Source of the DNA: Lates calcarifer
Taxonomy: Eukaryota > Chordata > Actinopteri > Centropomidae
Length of the DNA: 64,000 nucleotides
Assembly: GCF_001640805.2 (NCBI RefSeq)
Contig: NC_066836.1
Location: 3,730,071-3,794,070, forward strand
Direction of reading: 5' to 3'
In this document: in pieces, positions 35,991 through 47,315 of the stretch
How the letters are laid out: each line of letters begins with the position of its first letter
How positions within the stretch are numbered: position 1 is the first letter of the stretch
Program-made: the position numbers and the translations under genes
The notes under the pieces: generated by a model
Seen by the model: only the letters and a program-made list of their open reading frames with translations
Database searches by the model: none
What the model was told of the DNA's origin: nothing

Positions 35991-38900
35991 CTAAAAGCCT
36001 CTTTCAGGTACATATATACATATGATGTAGGTTTGCAAGTTTAAAAACTTAAAAAGAAAATGGTGGACCGGTTGCACTTTTGCGCAAGCTGTGTCACGAC
36101 TTCAAATCAGAGTGTGAAGTCATTTCTTGACTGCAAAAGCGGGTAAAATGGTGACACATTTATCACAGATTGTGAGATACCCAACTGAGCATTCGTGCAA
36201 TCACTGCATTCTCACTTCTAGAAAGGGTCATATGGGACGTAGGACCGCCGAGGCTTGAGAGAGCATCACGGCCTGCTGTGCCTGCGAAGTCACATAAGAG
36301 TCACAATCTGTGCCGCTTCTGCTTCACAAGGCGTTGGTAGGCTTGGACAGATGGGAGAGTGAGCGGTGTCATCTGGTCACGCCGTGGCAAGGAGGGCGTC
36401 AGGGCAACCTTTGTGTAATTAGATCGATGGTCTCTGCAGGTTTGCTGCTGAGCTGAGACTGAAACCTGTAGCTGAGGGCCGATGATACTCAGCCCTGCTT
36501 TAAAGCATTAAACAGAGAGTTCAGGTGTGATAAAACCCTTTTATACCAATCTGTAACCTGCTCCACCTGCTGAACACACCTATGAATAATGCATGCTTAC
36601 ACACAACTGCTTTGTACTAGAGACATTTGTATGCTACTTTTGATGCACAAAACTCAACATCAACAACTCAATAATTTTATCAGTAACTTCACTGTTTGCT
36701 CACCTGAACTATTTTATAGCAATAATTAGTATTCCAGCGGGAATACAGTGGGGCCCCTCAGTCAGAGCTTTGAAAATCTTTAAAACATGTACAGAATGTA
36801 ACCATCGTTTTGCAACACATCTGTCATGTCTTGCAAATAGGAGATTGTCAGGCATCAAATTCTAACACGAAAGAATCTTAATACAAGCTGCGACAACCAA
36901 TCAAAACAGGAGTCATATCACAAACACTTGAGACAATTACAACATCAATCACTGATCATCAGTGTGCATTCATTTATGAATTACCAAGCAGAGCGTCTGT
37001 TAATTCATTGCAGTGTCAAATTATCAACTATTCAGAATAAGACGAAGGTTTATGAAGGTTACTGTCTGACAGATTTTCATCCGTCTCCTGTTTGTTAAAA
37101 TACCAACCACAGAAAGAAAATTACAGTTGTTGCTTGACTGTTTTAAATTGTGGATCTTGAAATGTATTGATATTTGTTTTAAACTTTAAACACTACAGCC
37201 ACATGTTAACTTTCACAAAAAAACAGCTTTGTCTTTTCTAATTTTATTTTTCTGATGTCAATAGCAGAGCTTTAAAGATAAGCTGTCATTAATCTCAACC
37301 TTCACAGGCAGTGTTTATCCCCTCAGGATTTCTGTGTTTGCCATTTAATTGGCTGTGATTCACAGTGTTTTGATGTACTGGCATATGAGAGTTGGTCTGA
37401 GCTCACATTTGTTATTAAGAGATATATCTTGTTTGGTTTAACTGATAATAGGTGTACATCTGCAGCAAAGACACAGGTAGATGTCATTCTAATCTGTCTG
37501 TTGACTTTAATTAAATACACCTGCTGGCCTGTCTTTTATTTTTGATTGAGTATAGCTTTGCTTTGCACATATTTTTGGAAATCTGACATGTTGCCTGTTT
37601 GTGGTGATATTTCTTCAGCCTGACCAGATACTTCAGGATTTATTCATCAAAGAGACACACAGATCCCTAGTAACCTGCTTAGTAACCAGTAGTGGGCCTG
37701 ATTGAAAACAATGTAGTTGAGACTGATTAAATTATCAAATACCTCAGAGTAAATAACTGAGATTTTTTTTACGTTATTGCCTGAAAGATTTACATATCCC
37801 TCTGGTGAATTAAATTATCCACCAGAGACCAGTTTTTACCAGTAGCTGCTGCTTGGCCAGTTTTAATTTTGGACCTCTGGATTGTATTCATCTTCATCTC
37901 AGACTTGACAACCTACATTTTTCATCTTCAGTTACACTGAGACCAAACATGAACTTTTACTTTCACATGCACTTTTAAGAAAAGCGTTGTCTCCTCCTTC
38001 CTCTTCTTCTGCCTTTCCTTGTGTCTCTTTTTCTGATCTGGGATAGGCAGGGTTACAGAGGGCACAGAGCGGACCCCTGTAGATGTAATTAAACCAGATG
38101 GAATGGATGCCTAGGGAAAGAGGGGGGGGTGAACTGAGTAAAAAAAAAAAAGGAAGGAATAGACAGACAGAGGGGAAATCGGCAGGATCAGGGGGGCGGA
38201 TGAGGGTTGTGCCACTGCATTATGCATCATGGATCATCAGCCCGGGTGGCTTGTTTTATGGGTTGGTGTCAAGGGTGCCACTCCTGCTTCACACTCTGTA
38301 GTGATGGGCCCGTTGCCATGGCAGCAGCAAATCAACTCATTAGCAAATATTACCCTTGGTCCATAGAGCGAAGGAGCAGGGCGCCGACTTTGACGGACAG
38401 CAGACATTGAATAATGGGTTTACTATTGACAGAGAGGGGGGCAACAACATATGAAAAACCCTACAGGAATGACAAGATGATATTGGAAATGTGCATAAGA
38501 AGTGATTTGTATTCATTGAAGATTTGAAGGTGTTCTGCTTATCCACTTTATATTATAGGGCCTCTTGTACTACTAGACCTTCATTTGGGAATAGATTAGA
38601 TAACCAGACTTTCATTTTTGGAAGAAAACTGCCTAAAATCCATTGTACTATGGGTGATTTTTTTGATGTATGCAGGCTATTAGAGGCTAGTATTATTTCT
38701 ATTCTTTCAGTTCAGTTTAAAGGAAAGGGCTGGCTTTGTTGTATATTTTTCTTGCTGTCAACAAATCCCTTGATTAACCTGAATGTACACAGATTAAATA
38801 TCGATTTAGTTTTTATTTGCAATATATTACACGACTCTAAGTTTTAATAAGTATACATATTGTGTATTATTGGTGTTGCACAATGTGTTTTGTGTGTCTG

Positions 38901-39113
38901 TGGAAGAGAATGACAACAGCCTTTCACTGGTTGTGGCCCAAATATATTTTCCAGGAAGGAAGATGAATAAAATAACCAGTTTTCTTGCTGCTTTTAAGCA
39001 CTTTCCAAATGTCTAGAGTTCATTGAAGTCAACAAACATGTACTATAACCTTTAAAACTTTCACTTCAAGGAGGCAAAAACACCCAAATTGCATCTTTCT
39101 TCTCCTTCCACAG
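35991..39113. other. non-genic stretch
   Basis: There is no gene. 38.04-38.42 kb is repeat-poor and GC-richer, with a CCCGTTGCCATGGCAGCAGC region (containing an X-box-like GTTGCCATGGCA). It is a candidate regulatory block. Confidence 0.4.
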
Positions 39114-40012
39114 ACATGATTGACTGCTTACACAACCCTGTGCTCCTTTGCAGCTGTGTGGTGTGGGAATCTTCAATAACAGGTGATCACAGCTGAGCAA
39201 ACAACATCAAACCATAACACCGTGTGCCAGAACATCCAGAACAGCCATCCTTTCAGCCTTGCAATCACACTTCAGTATGTGCAGCGCGAAAAAGAGCCTC
39301 GCCCTGGGTGTGTGATCCCTCTAATGGAAAATGGTGTATAATGGAGAAGAGAGCTGGTGAGCTAATCAAAAGGGTAGAGGGGTGACATTTTCAGAGTGAC
39401 GTCTGAAGTAGGATGACATTTACAGAGAAGAAGCCCCAAAGACAATCTTTTAGAAGGGGTCTCTGTATGTTATATGAGAGCAGCACAGGAGGATGTGGAA
39501 TTTGAAGCTGATTTCAACATGACTCAGACTCGCTGACATAGTTATCATTTTTGTCTCCACGTAGTATCATTCAGCTGAAGAGTGTTACACAGATGGAGGA
39601 TGGTTTTCATGACCATTGTTCAATGTGAAAGATTCTTTCAAAATGTCAGATGTCCAGCAGGTACATTTTCTAAGAAAAGGGTTCTGTTCAGCTGATGGGT
39701 TTTAATACCTACCTTCATTTAAGTGGTGTAAATTTACAAGTTGTGTCATCATTATGTCTACAGGTACGCAAAGGACATGGTCTTCTGTTACGGTAGCAGA
39801 ACATATGACCTTACTGATAAAATAAATCCAGGTGAGGCTACGACCATTGAATTATTTTCTCTCTTATATCTACTTAAATCATGAAAGAATGAAATGAATA
39901 TGGAAGCTTATTTTTATTTTTACTTTGGTTTTCCACAGGTTTTCAAGCACTGATGGATCATGACGTTCACCTAATGCATGACAACGAATGATCTTCAGCG
40001 CATCAGTATGAG
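39114..40012 (+). ncRNA. candidate three-exon transcript, possibly non-coding or encoding a micropeptide
   Basis: Three short segments are each bracketed by splice-like signals on the plus strand: 39114-39182 (acceptor TTCTTCTCCTTCCACAG, weaker donor CAG/GTGATC), 39764-39831 (acceptor TTATGTCTACAG, donor CCAG/GTGAGG) and 39939-40012 (acceptor TTTGGTTTTCCACAG, donor GAG/GTAAGG). The inner intron is 107 bases, a usual compact fish intron. Joined, they give one frame open for 59 codons that crosses both junctions and stops at TGA 39989. The first ATG gives a 35-residue peptide beginning MVFCYGSRTYDLTDK. All frames of the last segment contain stops, so an lncRNA or a 3' untranslated part is as likely as a micropeptide gene. 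No promoter or poly(A) site was identified. Confidence 0.35.
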
Positions 40013-42719
40013 GTAAGGTAAAGGAAACCTGAAATCTTGTGCTGGTTGATTTTACGGTGAGAACAGAAAAGGTTTCACTTTTTGAGGGAACTGTCAAAGA
40101 ATCAAAGCAGCAGTGTATGTATGTTAAATATGTACATATGTGTATATACGTACATGAAGCGGCAGCCATGAAAAAGAAACTTTCCCAGTAGACACTAAGA
40201 GTACGACTTTATAAGTGAAAGGTATAACAACCACAAACCTCCTCTCACATATAAAGGTCATACGCTTTTATCATCTCCCTTGTGAGGGTTCTTTACTCGG
40301 AAACCTTTATCCACAACATCTCCTGTCAGAAGTTTGACTTTTTTTTTTTTTCCTGCATCAAAACCGAATATATTCGTAGCGATCGAACTTTTTTTTAAAG
40401 TCACAACCAACTTATAAGGTCATGCCAAGAGCACCACATACAGTGAAAACTTTGTGAAACAGGGGCCATTAAAAGTCCAACAACCTCCACTCCGGCGTGA
40501 CATTTCACTCAAATGCATCATCAAATGCGACTAAATTGCATGAAATCTTCACGGAGGAGCACAAGCCATTTTCTCACAGAGGACATGTCCACTGAGAGAG
40601 AATCAGGTCATTGAGAGACACAGATCAAGGAAGAGAACATTTCCCTGCCACATGGGGGACTTAATCAGGACAGCTTTTTGGGACTGTGATCCATCTCTGG
40701 AGAATGGAAGATAGCAGGGTTTGAACCTTTGATGTCGCTGCCAATGGACGACCCGTGTATTTTCCTCGGTGAAAAATGAGCTAATAAGCGTGTAATGACA
40801 CTGGCCTGACAGTGGGATACGCGACAGATGTTTTCTTAATTCTTTATTTGCTTTAGTTGGATTATTCGGGCTGCAGGCCAAGGAACGTGGAGCTTGCAAA
40901 AAGTGGAGTAGAATTTCTTGTAGGGCGGATGATCTGAATCACTTTATCTTGAGCAGACAAACTGAATTTCCAATGGTGAGGCGTCTTCCTGACACTCATG
41001 GTACACAATGCGACAGAGAAACACCAGGAAATTTTAGTGTCACCTCAGCCGCCTTTAAGAACCCGTAGAGGCTCCTTCCACAGTGGGCACACATTTGGGA
41101 GACATAACGATTACTTGAAGAGATAGATTCATTAACACCTTTTCAGCATCTGGTTAGAATGCTTGAATGCTTCCTCTGTGAGCAATCATGGTTTCAGCAA
41201 TCAGATTTTAATTTGTCTGTGTTGCCTCTGGGTTGCATTTGAACCTTTTTTGATATTGGACAGCCATCAGATCCACACAGAGCACATAATGTGGCTAAAT
41301 GTGAACGGGTATTTATGTCCTAGAACACGTTCATGTTTCCCAACCTGTTAGGCCTGGGACAGTCGAGGCAGAATACCTTAAATGTCTATATTTGGTTTCT
41401 TTAAACATAGTGCTTTCATGTTGCTGTTTATGTATCATCTATTGACTGTGTGTGTGCATTTGTGTGTGAGTGAAAGTGTCCACACCATAATTTAATTTGG
41501 ATGACAAAGTGAATCTACAGGGTCTCAATTAGGGGCTGAAGGATGCTTTTCCTCTGTTGCAGCTCCTCTTTGTTATTCAGTCGGAGAAAACAGGTGGATT
41601 TTAACATAAAATATTCCTCAGTTAATTAAAGATATCACAGTTGTCTAGTGTGTACAATTTCTCTGTCCATCAATAGGGTTTCTCTGGTGTGTATAAAGAC
41701 AGTGAGGGTCATTGTCTTTATATTCCAGACTTCTAAAAGCACTCTCTTTAACACAGTCCACATTTGAGTCATCTCAGGTCTTTTCTTATACAATCAATGT
41801 ATTGTCACGTGTCCTCCCATCAATGATTTAACAATAGGCTCATGTTATTTCTTCTACAGAAGCAACAACATGACATTTACTTTGAATGATGACACTTAAT
41901 GGTTTATGTCTCTCTGTACACCCACTATTTTGATGGATGAGACACACGCTGCCGTCTCCAGCTCTGCGGTTGCAGTATCTCAATATCTTATTGTCTCATA
42001 AGTCATCGTGCTTTTGAAGGACTCTTGCTGTTGCTCTGATGCCTCTGTGCACTCTGCTGTATTTGTGCCAGCTTTTAACAACATTAGCAAATAGTTATGT
42101 TTTAATCTATCCATAGAAAGACCGGGGTTGATGGTTGAACAGCTGCCATTGTTGCACTCAGTGATGAGGAATGAGAAAAGCCTTCTCAGTCCTCCATCAC
42201 TCTTTCTTTCCTCCAAGGCTCATGCATTCATATGTAAACATGAAGACTGATGTAAATACATATCCACATGCTCGTTCTGCTTTCATGCCTTTGGCCTTTT
42301 AAACCTTTTTTTCTCTATCTCTGTGATCGTCCACCATCTTTTACTCTGTCCTTCACTGGGTTAGTCTTTCTTTCACTGCCACTCACCCACTGTCTTCACC
42401 TCTTTTACCATCTGACAGTAAAACCATTTCAAGGCCCTTTGGACTACTAGTAGCTGTCATGTCACATGCTCCAGGGTAGAGAGGAGTGGATCTTGTTCAC
42501 TGCAGACCCCAGGATGAAGACATACACATACATGCACATAGACATGCATTTGCAGAGATGCAGACATGTATACCGTCAAAATACGTACAGGTATCATTGG
42601 TGCAAACAACTTACTACAACCCACAGTTACATTTATTACTAAGCATCATCCAGCAGTTGTGTTAGAGAGCTACAGTCTTTTCAACAAATGTTCCAAATTC
42701 ACGTTTACCTTCAAGTGAC
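40013..42719. other. non-genic stretch
   Basis: There is no gene and no recognised element. Oligo-T runs occur near 40.34 kb. Confidence 0.5.
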
Positions 42720-43010
42720 AAAACCCTCTAGTGGTTGGTGTAATTACAACAAGAGCGAACGAGGAAGTCAGGGTTGTTAAAGAGCAACAAAGTCCATGTA
42801 AGGAGGAGGTTGGGGGTGAATGGATGGGGGGACTCACTCACTTACTTCTTTTCATTTGTTGTTTCAATCCGGACCAAAGTTCTTTCTTTTAACCATGACC
42901 AGAATCATTCTGTAGCCTTAACCACGACCATGACAACGTCCTCTAACCTTAACAAACCCTGGACAGTTTTCACCAAAACTACTGTCCCCATGAAAACTAT
43001 CCAACTATTC
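42720..43010 (+). repeat. teleost interspersed repeat with CCTTAACC-rich part
   Basis: CCTCTAGTGGTTGGTGTAATTAC, a TTTCAATCCGGACCAAAGTTC segment, then a series of TTAACCATGACC, CCTTAACCACGACCATGAC and CTAACCTTAAC words, and CACTGTCCCC.. related text. The order and the degenerate CCTTAACC unit are typical of a common percomorph repeat. Confidence 0.5.
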
Positions 43011-43205
43011 TGAGATGTGTGAGAAATACATAATTTTGAAATGTAATATTTCAGTAATGCAAGCACTAAAGAAATTCCACTCACCTCCATTGAACTGGGG
43101 TGGAATCAGATGTTTCAGATTCTACTATCTCAAAACCTCAGCACATGAGTGGCTTGATAACACTGGGGTAAGTGAGAGGATACGGTATGATACTGTACCT
43201 GAGCT
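43011..43205 (+). repeat. teleost interspersed repeat (CACTCACCTCCATTGAACTGG type)
   Basis: TTCCACTCACCTCCATTGAA, TCAGATGTTTCAGATTCTACTA, CTCAAAACCTCAGCACATGAG and GGCTTGATAACACTGGGGTAAG follow a frequent fish repeat. The splice-like words inside it (GTGAGTGGA on the minus strand, GTAAGTG on the plus) are part of the repeat, so the exon-like segment it forms is not a gene. Confidence 0.6.
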
Positions 43206-43389
43206 GATGCTTTAGTCCAGCCTTTTCAGGCTGGAGTGCTTGCTCACTTTCATGTAGGATTCTGTTTCATATTATCAAAGGTTTCTGCTGCAGTTTAAAA
43301 ACCGGATTTTAGAAACCTACATGTTATGCAAATTAAAAAAATCACTGTGGGTTCAAGTAGAAGTGGACAGACTTCTTTGCAGGTTATGA

Positions 43390-43700
43390 AGTGCCAAGTG
43401 TCACATGCAGCACTTTGTGCTAAGTGCATTTTATTTTGTCCACAAAAATGGCAAAATGACAAAAGTGTGTCATCAAAGTGCATTGTGTCCCAAGTGTTGC
43501 AAATTAATATGGAAATGATATGGTAATTATATTATAATTACTACCAGTTCATTTTCTTCATTTTGTTGCAAGAAATTCATTACATGCCATGGAAAGTGAT
43601 ACTTGGCGCCCCACGGTGTATTTTGTGCACATAATGCATTCCGTGCCATGAAATATACATTTTGTGTTAGGGGGAATTTAGTGCGCAAAATGCAGCGTGA
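43390..43700. repeat. degenerate internal repeat built on ATTTTGTGC / AAGTGCATT words
   Basis: Related words recur: CACTTTGTGCTAAGTGCATTT, TATTTTGTCC, AAGTGCATTGTGTCCCAAGTG, GTGTATTTTGTGCACATAATGC, CATTTTGTGTTAG and GCGCAAAATGCAGCG. The spacing is irregular (about 30-60 bases), so this is not a clean satellite. It may be the remains of one. Confidence 0.4.
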
Positions 43701-44609
43701 GACATTTGGTGCTCCATATTAAAGCACTGTGACTCTGAGCAGGGCAGCGAGGAAATAATCACATTATAGACGAGAAATGAGGAGAGTATGTTGTGCTGTG
43801 TTTGTGTACACTATCCTGCTAACCTACTATCCCCACTTTAGTTCAGTGATCACGAACACATCATCACCATGTGTTCAGACAAAGAGTCATTGTGTGAGGC
43901 TTTCATGGATTTTCCCCTGATGAGTTAGATGTTCTATTTCAGGGCATTTTGTTTCTTCAGTCATTTCGTGAGGTTTTCCTACTTTACGAGTGGAAACAAC
44001 TAGTCCATACATTAATGTGATCATAAGTTTTTTCATTCCCTGTGCCACATGATCCATTTCAGTCCTTTAGGTGACAAATGAGCCCTTTTATTATATTACT
44101 GGTTATACCACATTCCTCTGTCCATTCAGCCTCTTCCATAAGTGCCGCTTTAGTCATGGTTACTATCATGTGTTCTTCATTTACATGATGATTCTATTGT
44201 TTATCACCAGCCTGTTTTGCACTTGAATCAGCACAGTGTGTCTAAAAAATGTTCAATGTAGAAACTTTAATCCTAAATATATAATCAATGAAATGAGACA
44301 GTTTTCAAGTCTTAACCTTGACACTCCACTCTTTGGAAGTCAGTCAGTCTTTTCGTCCAATGAGGAACACTGCAGATTGATGTATGAACTTCTTGAAGCT
44401 ACTTGTTCTTGCTGTAGCACATGCTGTTCTCCAGAATTCATCCATGAAACACCAGAAATGCACTAAATCACTTTGTTCTGTCCTGCTTTGAAAATGTATG
44501 TCAGTTTATTTTTAGTTTAAAAAAATGCCACTGAAATCATAATGTCTAAAAAACACACAAATGCACTAAATAATGATGAAGTGATGACTTCATTGTTTTA
44601 TCCTGGTTT
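43701..44609. other. non-genic stretch
   Basis: Nothing recognised; AT-rich unique sequence. Confidence 0.5.
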
Positions 44610-44770
44610 TAAATCCTAAAGGTCAAAGGTCAGCTTCGCAGTGACATCATAACTTTTTGCAAAAAAGCTTTTATGGCCATTATTAAACGCTATAACTCAG
44701 AACCATATTGTGACCGTATTTCCTGCAACTTGAATGATTGGTGGAGATGTTTAACTGTGTGGCAGTAATC
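44610..44770 (+). repeat. teleost interspersed repeat (AAAGGTCAAAGGTCAGCTTC type)
   Basis: AAAGGTCAAAGGTCAGCTTC, GTGACATCATAAC, a TTTATGGCCATTATTAAACG part, TATAACTCAGAACCATATTG and TGACCGTATTTCCTGCAACTTG occur in the order of a widespread fish repeat. The paired AGGTCA words could look like a nuclear-receptor site, but they belong to the repeat. Confidence 0.65.
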
Positions 44771-46310
44771 ACATTGTCACATTATTACATTATCTGCAGT
44801 TATTACATTACCAGTTTCTATGAGATTTCCCATAAACCTGTTGCTTCCTTATCACATCTCACAGAGAGGATTTAGCTTTTTCACTCAAAGATTTTCTCCT
44901 GTATGCCATAAAGTCATCTCGCCTCATGATATGAAGTAATCTAACAAGCAACCTATTGGTGCACAATCATAAATTAAATGTAAAGCCATTAAACATTGTT
45001 TTCTTTACAGTAGCTGTCCTACTCTCTCTGGTGGTCTCACAAGGTTTCAAATCAAGACGGCAAACAGTATATACTTACATTCACACACCCTCTGTGATGG
45101 AGCCTATAAAGAAAACCCTGACTGATTTGCTTTCACGGTTCCTTCAAACAAGTGTTTCCAGCCCTTTTGAAGTCAGAGAAATAACACTCAGTAATTCAGA
45201 ATATGTTCCTCTTCAAATTTACTCTGATGAATTCTTAATGTCCTCCTCTGATTACCTCAACAGTTGATGTGTGTTATGTGTGGCAGACGATTTTGGCTTG
45301 GAGGTGCATTTGTAGACACATTGTGCTACAGAAGCTCCACTGTCAGTGAGGATTACTGCATTTTATGGTGAAGGTTCCCCCCTGGGATGTCATTACTTTA
45401 AACCCTCCTGCAATACATCAATTTCTAATTAACATTTGCATACTATATCATCATGGGGTTGTGTGCTGAGGACTCACACACATACATTTATGCTAATTAA
45501 TTGAAATAAAATGTGCCTGGAGCTTAAGATGGGGCGGAGCAATGGAATGCTTCAACACCCAATGGGAGGGGCAGGGTGGATGCTCGAGTGCTGTCAGCGA
45601 CGCCCGCTGCATCCAAAAACACCAACATTCTGGAGACCTGAACTAGCAAGTGGATTGACTCTGTATGAGATGTTTCTGTGGTGGAGGGTGTTTGTTTGTG
45701 TGAGCGTATGTTACAGATGATATACATATATGGGCCAAATCTAAGCTGTCTCTTTCAGTTGCATTCATATGAACAAGTAATGGTGTAATTTGGTGGTAGT
45801 GTTCAACCCGGTGGTTTTGGTCTGTACGACCGAAGCAGACTGGTTTTAGGATGAGTTGTGCCCCGACTGCAGCATGCTGTGTGCAGGACAAATGATGAGG
45901 AGTAAGTGTATGTGTGTGTGCCCATGTCTGTACCTGTGTGCAATGGCATGTGTTTGTGCTGTAGAGGTGAGGCAGGTTTACTCTCAGTGCATAAGGTGGC
46001 ATCTAATGTATGTGGCAAACTGTGAGTTATACAAACTGTTGTTCACCACAATTTAGCAGCTGAGCATTTATGCATCATTCCACAAATTTTCATTAAAATC
46101 CAATCAGCAGCATTCAGCTGATAAACAGACAGGCTGAGGCTGATCCATAATCCTTCCCCTCAGTTTCATCTTGGGAACAATTGTCCACCAGTGCAGGGAG
46201 ATAATTTGACTGATATTATCTTGAAATAAACTTGGAGGATTAGATGTATAGCATCGGTATCTTACTGAGCTTGTCATTTTGCAGTGTGCAATAACAGTAG
46301 GTACCGGGTT

Positions 46311-46349
46311 ATGTGTGTGTGCGTGCTTGCGTGCGTGTGTGTGTGTGTG
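46311..46349. repeat. interrupted TG/GC-TG microsatellite
   Basis: TG units broken by GCGTGCTTGC. Confidence 0.9.
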
Positions 46350-46799
46350 GAAAATGCTGCAAGGAGGAGACAAGCAGACAAGTGAGGTGTCATGACTTTG
46401 CCGTAAGCCAAAGGTCTGCTGAAACAGACTCATGGCGTCTTCTCAAGTGTTGCTGTTGCCTCATCTGAGTGTAAATTGGAGTTAAGAGCACAGCAGATGA
46501 TAAATTTCTACTTTGTATGCAGATGTGCTAATGCAAGCAATTTCTAAGTCAAGAATTGCACTCAAGGCAACAAACTCTGATGCTGGTTGGCTCATGGAGA
46601 GAAGAGTTAGAAAAACAGGCCAAACTCTTCCTCAGTGATAACAGCAGTATAGATACATTCAGGAGGGGTGTGAACCACAGGCTTATTTTTTGCAACTGTA
46701 TGAACGGTCAACAGAAATTGACAGGAAACAATCACAGGGTGTGATCACAGTTTACTTTGGTCCAAACTATGGTGTTAGATTTTACTTAGTGTTATTTTT

Positions 46800-46832
46800 G
46801 TGTGTGTGTGTGTGTGTGTGGGGTGGGGGGTT
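46800..46832. repeat. TG microsatellite with G-run
   Basis: About 10 TG units followed by GGGTGGGGGG. Confidence 0.95.
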
Positions 46833-47189
46833 GTTTGTTTTCTTAGCGTTACATAGTCCTAATACTACACAAGCAAAGTAACACTGGCTCGAGTCGCCTG
46901 CAGACAGATTTTTGGTAACTAGCCATCCTGCTAGGTTTGACGATTTGGCAGTGAGGTGTGACTCTGTAACTTTTAGCTAAACATGCTGAATGCTGTAAGA
47001 TTCTTCTGCAGACTCTCTATGTTCTTTCCAAGCACGAGTATTTGTTGGCTACCATAAGTCAATATCTGCTTCGCACCATCCTTAAATATGTGTGTTTTGG
47101 GATTTTTCTATGCATTTAAAGCTGTAACAATTAATGCTATATGAACAGCAGACAACAGGCAGCCTTTTTTTTTTAGCAAAAAACCTCTA

Positions 47190-47315
47190 ATAAACCCACT
47201 GTATGCTCCTCACCCAGCATCAAATGGCTTACAGAGAAATAATGGAGTGTTTAGCAGCTAAAGCACCTGATATGAGCTGGTGGCGACCAAAACAGACCTA
47301 AAAGGAGAATGAATA
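47190..47315 (+). repeat. percomorph interspersed repeat, 3' fragment
   Basis: ATGGAGTGTTTAGCAGCTAAAG, CACCTGATATGAG, a GGTGGCGACCAAAACAGACC segment and TAAAAGGAGAATGAATATTAG follow the 3' half of the repeat family also seen at 35600-35990 (intact copies read GAGCATTTAGCAGCTAAAG). Confidence 0.6.

Larger units (their letters stand above)
44771..47189. other. non-genic stretch
   Basis: There is no called gene. A 103-codon frame at 44956-45267 begins with a hydrophobic stretch but is within chance length. 45.37-45.62 kb has TAATTAACATTTGCATA and TGCTAATTAATTG words and is a possible regulatory block. Confidence 0.4.

Noticed and set aside
43083..43169. Minus-strand segment with good acceptor and GAG/GTGAGT donor
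   Set aside because: All three frames contain stops and the segment lies inside a recognised interspersed repeat.
44628..44645. Paired AGGTCA words resembling a nuclear-receptor direct repeat
   Set aside because: They are part of a recognised interspersed repeat, so no specific regulatory role is inferred.
44956..45267. 103-codon plus-strand frame with a hydrophobic N-terminal part (possible secreted protein)
   Set aside because: Its length is within what chance gives in 64 kb of AT-rich DNA, no family is recognised, and the frame runs straight across an acceptor-like site without other gene signals.
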